Notes under the pieces: model-generated
What the model saw: only the letters and a program-made list of their open reading frames with translations
The model's database searches: none
Told to the model about the DNA's origin: nothing
Position numbers and translations under genes: made by a program
Assembly: GCF_002443255.2 (NCBI RefSeq)
Contig: NW_019211460.1
Coordinates: 33,321,034-33,385,033 of the forward strand
DNA length: 64,000 nucleotides
Reading direction: 5' to 3'
From: Varroa destructor
Taxonomy: Eukaryota; Arthropoda; Arachnida; Mesostigmata; Varroidae
Shown: positions 63,401-64,000 of the stretch, piece by piece
Position numbering within the stretch: the stretch's first letter is position 1
How the letters are laid out: each line of letters begins with the position of its first letter

Positions 63401-63867
63401 CGTTAATCTCCCTGAGTTGCACAGTCTGATGAGAAAGGGTAAAAGTAAAAAACTTTCACTTTAATTTTAAAAAATATGCTGGACCCTGAACGTTCAACTG
63501 GGGAGAATTCAATGATGTTGGTTCGTTGTAAGTTTCCTAGTAATTTAGCCGTTAACCGAAATTCAGTAATTTCTTATAGGTTAAAATTGTAGATTCTCTA
63601 CACCTACCTTAATTGTGCTGCGGTTTTTGTGCTTGCTGCAATTGTTTGCACGATTTAGTGGCAGAAATGTCAATTCAGGAAGAGGTAACAGCTATACGTA
63701 ATCAAGCAAGGACCCTGTATCAGAAGTATCTCTTCGACTATCCGATCGAGCCGAAACTACGTGAGAAATGTGTAGCCTTCTACCTTGGTCAACTTGAATA
63801 CTCGGTGGAGGAGGGTCGCCAAAGCGCTGCTGAAATGGTCTATCAGATCATTAAGCTCTATCCTGAG
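51426..63867 (+). CDS. UTP20: UTP20, U3 snoRNP / SSU-processome component, 5' and middle part (18 exons, continues past window)
   Basis: UTP20 (DRIM) is a very large nucleolar HEAT-repeat protein of the small-subunit processome, needed for 18S pre-rRNA processing. Exons read here: 51426-51452, 51972-52182, 52767-52992, 53429-53828, 54151-54348, 54567-54710, 55036-56593, 56697-56878, 57056-57333, 57563-59012, 59170-59796, 60126-60361, 61133-61541, 61840-62015, 62206-62355, 62734-62971, 63252-63438, 63659-63867. All junctions are GT-AG and every phase matches, giving 6906 nt (2302 codons) without a stop. Family landmarks occur in order: an IDVIHRI-type N-terminus, LARDLQxxFYP, FAAESF.FLLRKV, HIQ.HRRARAL, HVLTFTVH, and NVHVLVESALKLL with MLDPFV. 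An acidic linker lies near residues 804-830 and a second acidic stretch lies in exon 11. Human UTP20 is about 2785 aa, so roughly the last fifth is missing off the right edge. Introns are mostly 100-580 bp. The longest, intron 12, carries a mariner relic. Confidence 0.95.
55036..56593 (+). CDS. UTP20: UTP20 exon 7 (largest exon)
   Basis: This 1558-nt exon encodes about residues 403-921. The acceptor TTTCAG at 55030-55035 and the donor GTAAGT at 56594 are both strong. It encodes helical-repeat sequence, then an Asp/Glu-rich disordered linker (about 804-830, with DDSDVEDD), then a lysine-rich stretch and a further helical segment ending LACG, completed by the next exon. Confidence 0.93.
57563..59012 (+). 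CDS. UTP20: UTP20 exon 10 (DRIM region)
   Basis: This 1450-nt exon covers about residues 1075-1558 of helical repeats in the conserved DRIM part of the family. Its first nucleotide completes the split codon from exon 9. Its last codons, ECIVHIQ, continue into LHRRARAL of the next exon, which reproduces the conserved HIQ-x-HRRARAL block. Confidence 0.93.
60635..60881 (+). mobile_element. mariner-type transposase relic (N-terminal HTH part)
   Basis: In the reading frame from about 60640 to the stop at 60879-60881, a helix-turn-helix typical of mariner transposases is visible: ED-x-RQTTR-x-LA-x-x-IGCS-x-x-TV-x-x-H. It is followed by a degraded KLE-x-F linker and an NVCLR block that resembles the next conserved segment. 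The catalytic DDD domain is absent, and I could not delimit terminal inverted repeats. The piece lies wholly inside intron 12 of UTP20 on the same strand, so it is a dead insertion that splicing removes. Confidence 0.7.
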
Positions 63868-63946
63868 GTAGTGGTCAGTCTACTTATCTAAACTGTACTA
63901 CGTACATTGCCCGTTTAATTCGCTTCTTGTTATGAGATTATACTAT

Positions 63947-63980
<34 letters not shown>

Positions 63981-64000
63981 AAAATTCTAATAAATTATAT

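Noticed and set aside
1..64000. CRISPR arrays, operons, prophage or plasmid features
   Set aside because: No regularly spaced direct repeats or bacterial gene organisation; spliced genes and Pol III tRNA genes show that the DNA is eukaryotic.

Overview
The window looks like nuclear DNA from an arthropod. It is AT-rich, gene-sparse, and has spliced genes with short GT-AG introns. It carries an ortholog of the insect terminal gap gene huckebein, tRNA-derived SINE copies, a mariner relic and a short run of Ns that marks a scaffold gap. A chelicerate such as a mite would fit, but the sequence alone does not fix the taxon.

Layout. 1-7.9 kb has no confident gene; it holds a perfect 18-bp hairpin and two SINE copies. 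7.9-10.4 kb on the minus strand can be read as an unrecognised spliced gene: six exons join in frame into 286 residues. 16.5-17.15 kb holds the intronless huckebein-like gene (three C2H2 fingers plus an FRPW motif), downstream of several kb of partly GC-rich non-coding DNA. 18.9-19.5 kb (plus) and 32.5-33.2 kb (minus) hold fragments that look like chemosensory 7-TM gustatory receptors; the second appears frame-disrupted. 28.4-31.7 kb and 36.9-37.8 kb are GC-rich blocks without a convincing gene, apart from one isolated exon candidate at 28.4 kb. 41.06-42.58 kb is a two-exon nucleoredoxin-like gene. 43.3-43.8 kb holds an exact 48-bp tandem duplication and the N gap. 47.06 and 47.86 kb hold tRNA-Lys(UUU) (minus) and tRNA-Val(CAC) (plus).

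51.4 kb to the right edge is most of UTP20, a large HEAT-repeat subunit of the small-subunit processome. Eighteen exons join without phase conflict into 2302 codons, and the gene runs off the window. A mariner transposase remnant sits in its twelfth intron.

The genes do not form a functional cluster. UTP20 is ribosome-biogenesis housekeeping, huckebein is developmental, the nucleoredoxin-like protein is a redox or trophic-factor family member, and the receptor fragments are chemosensory. Family assignments come from recalled family features; no database search was run.
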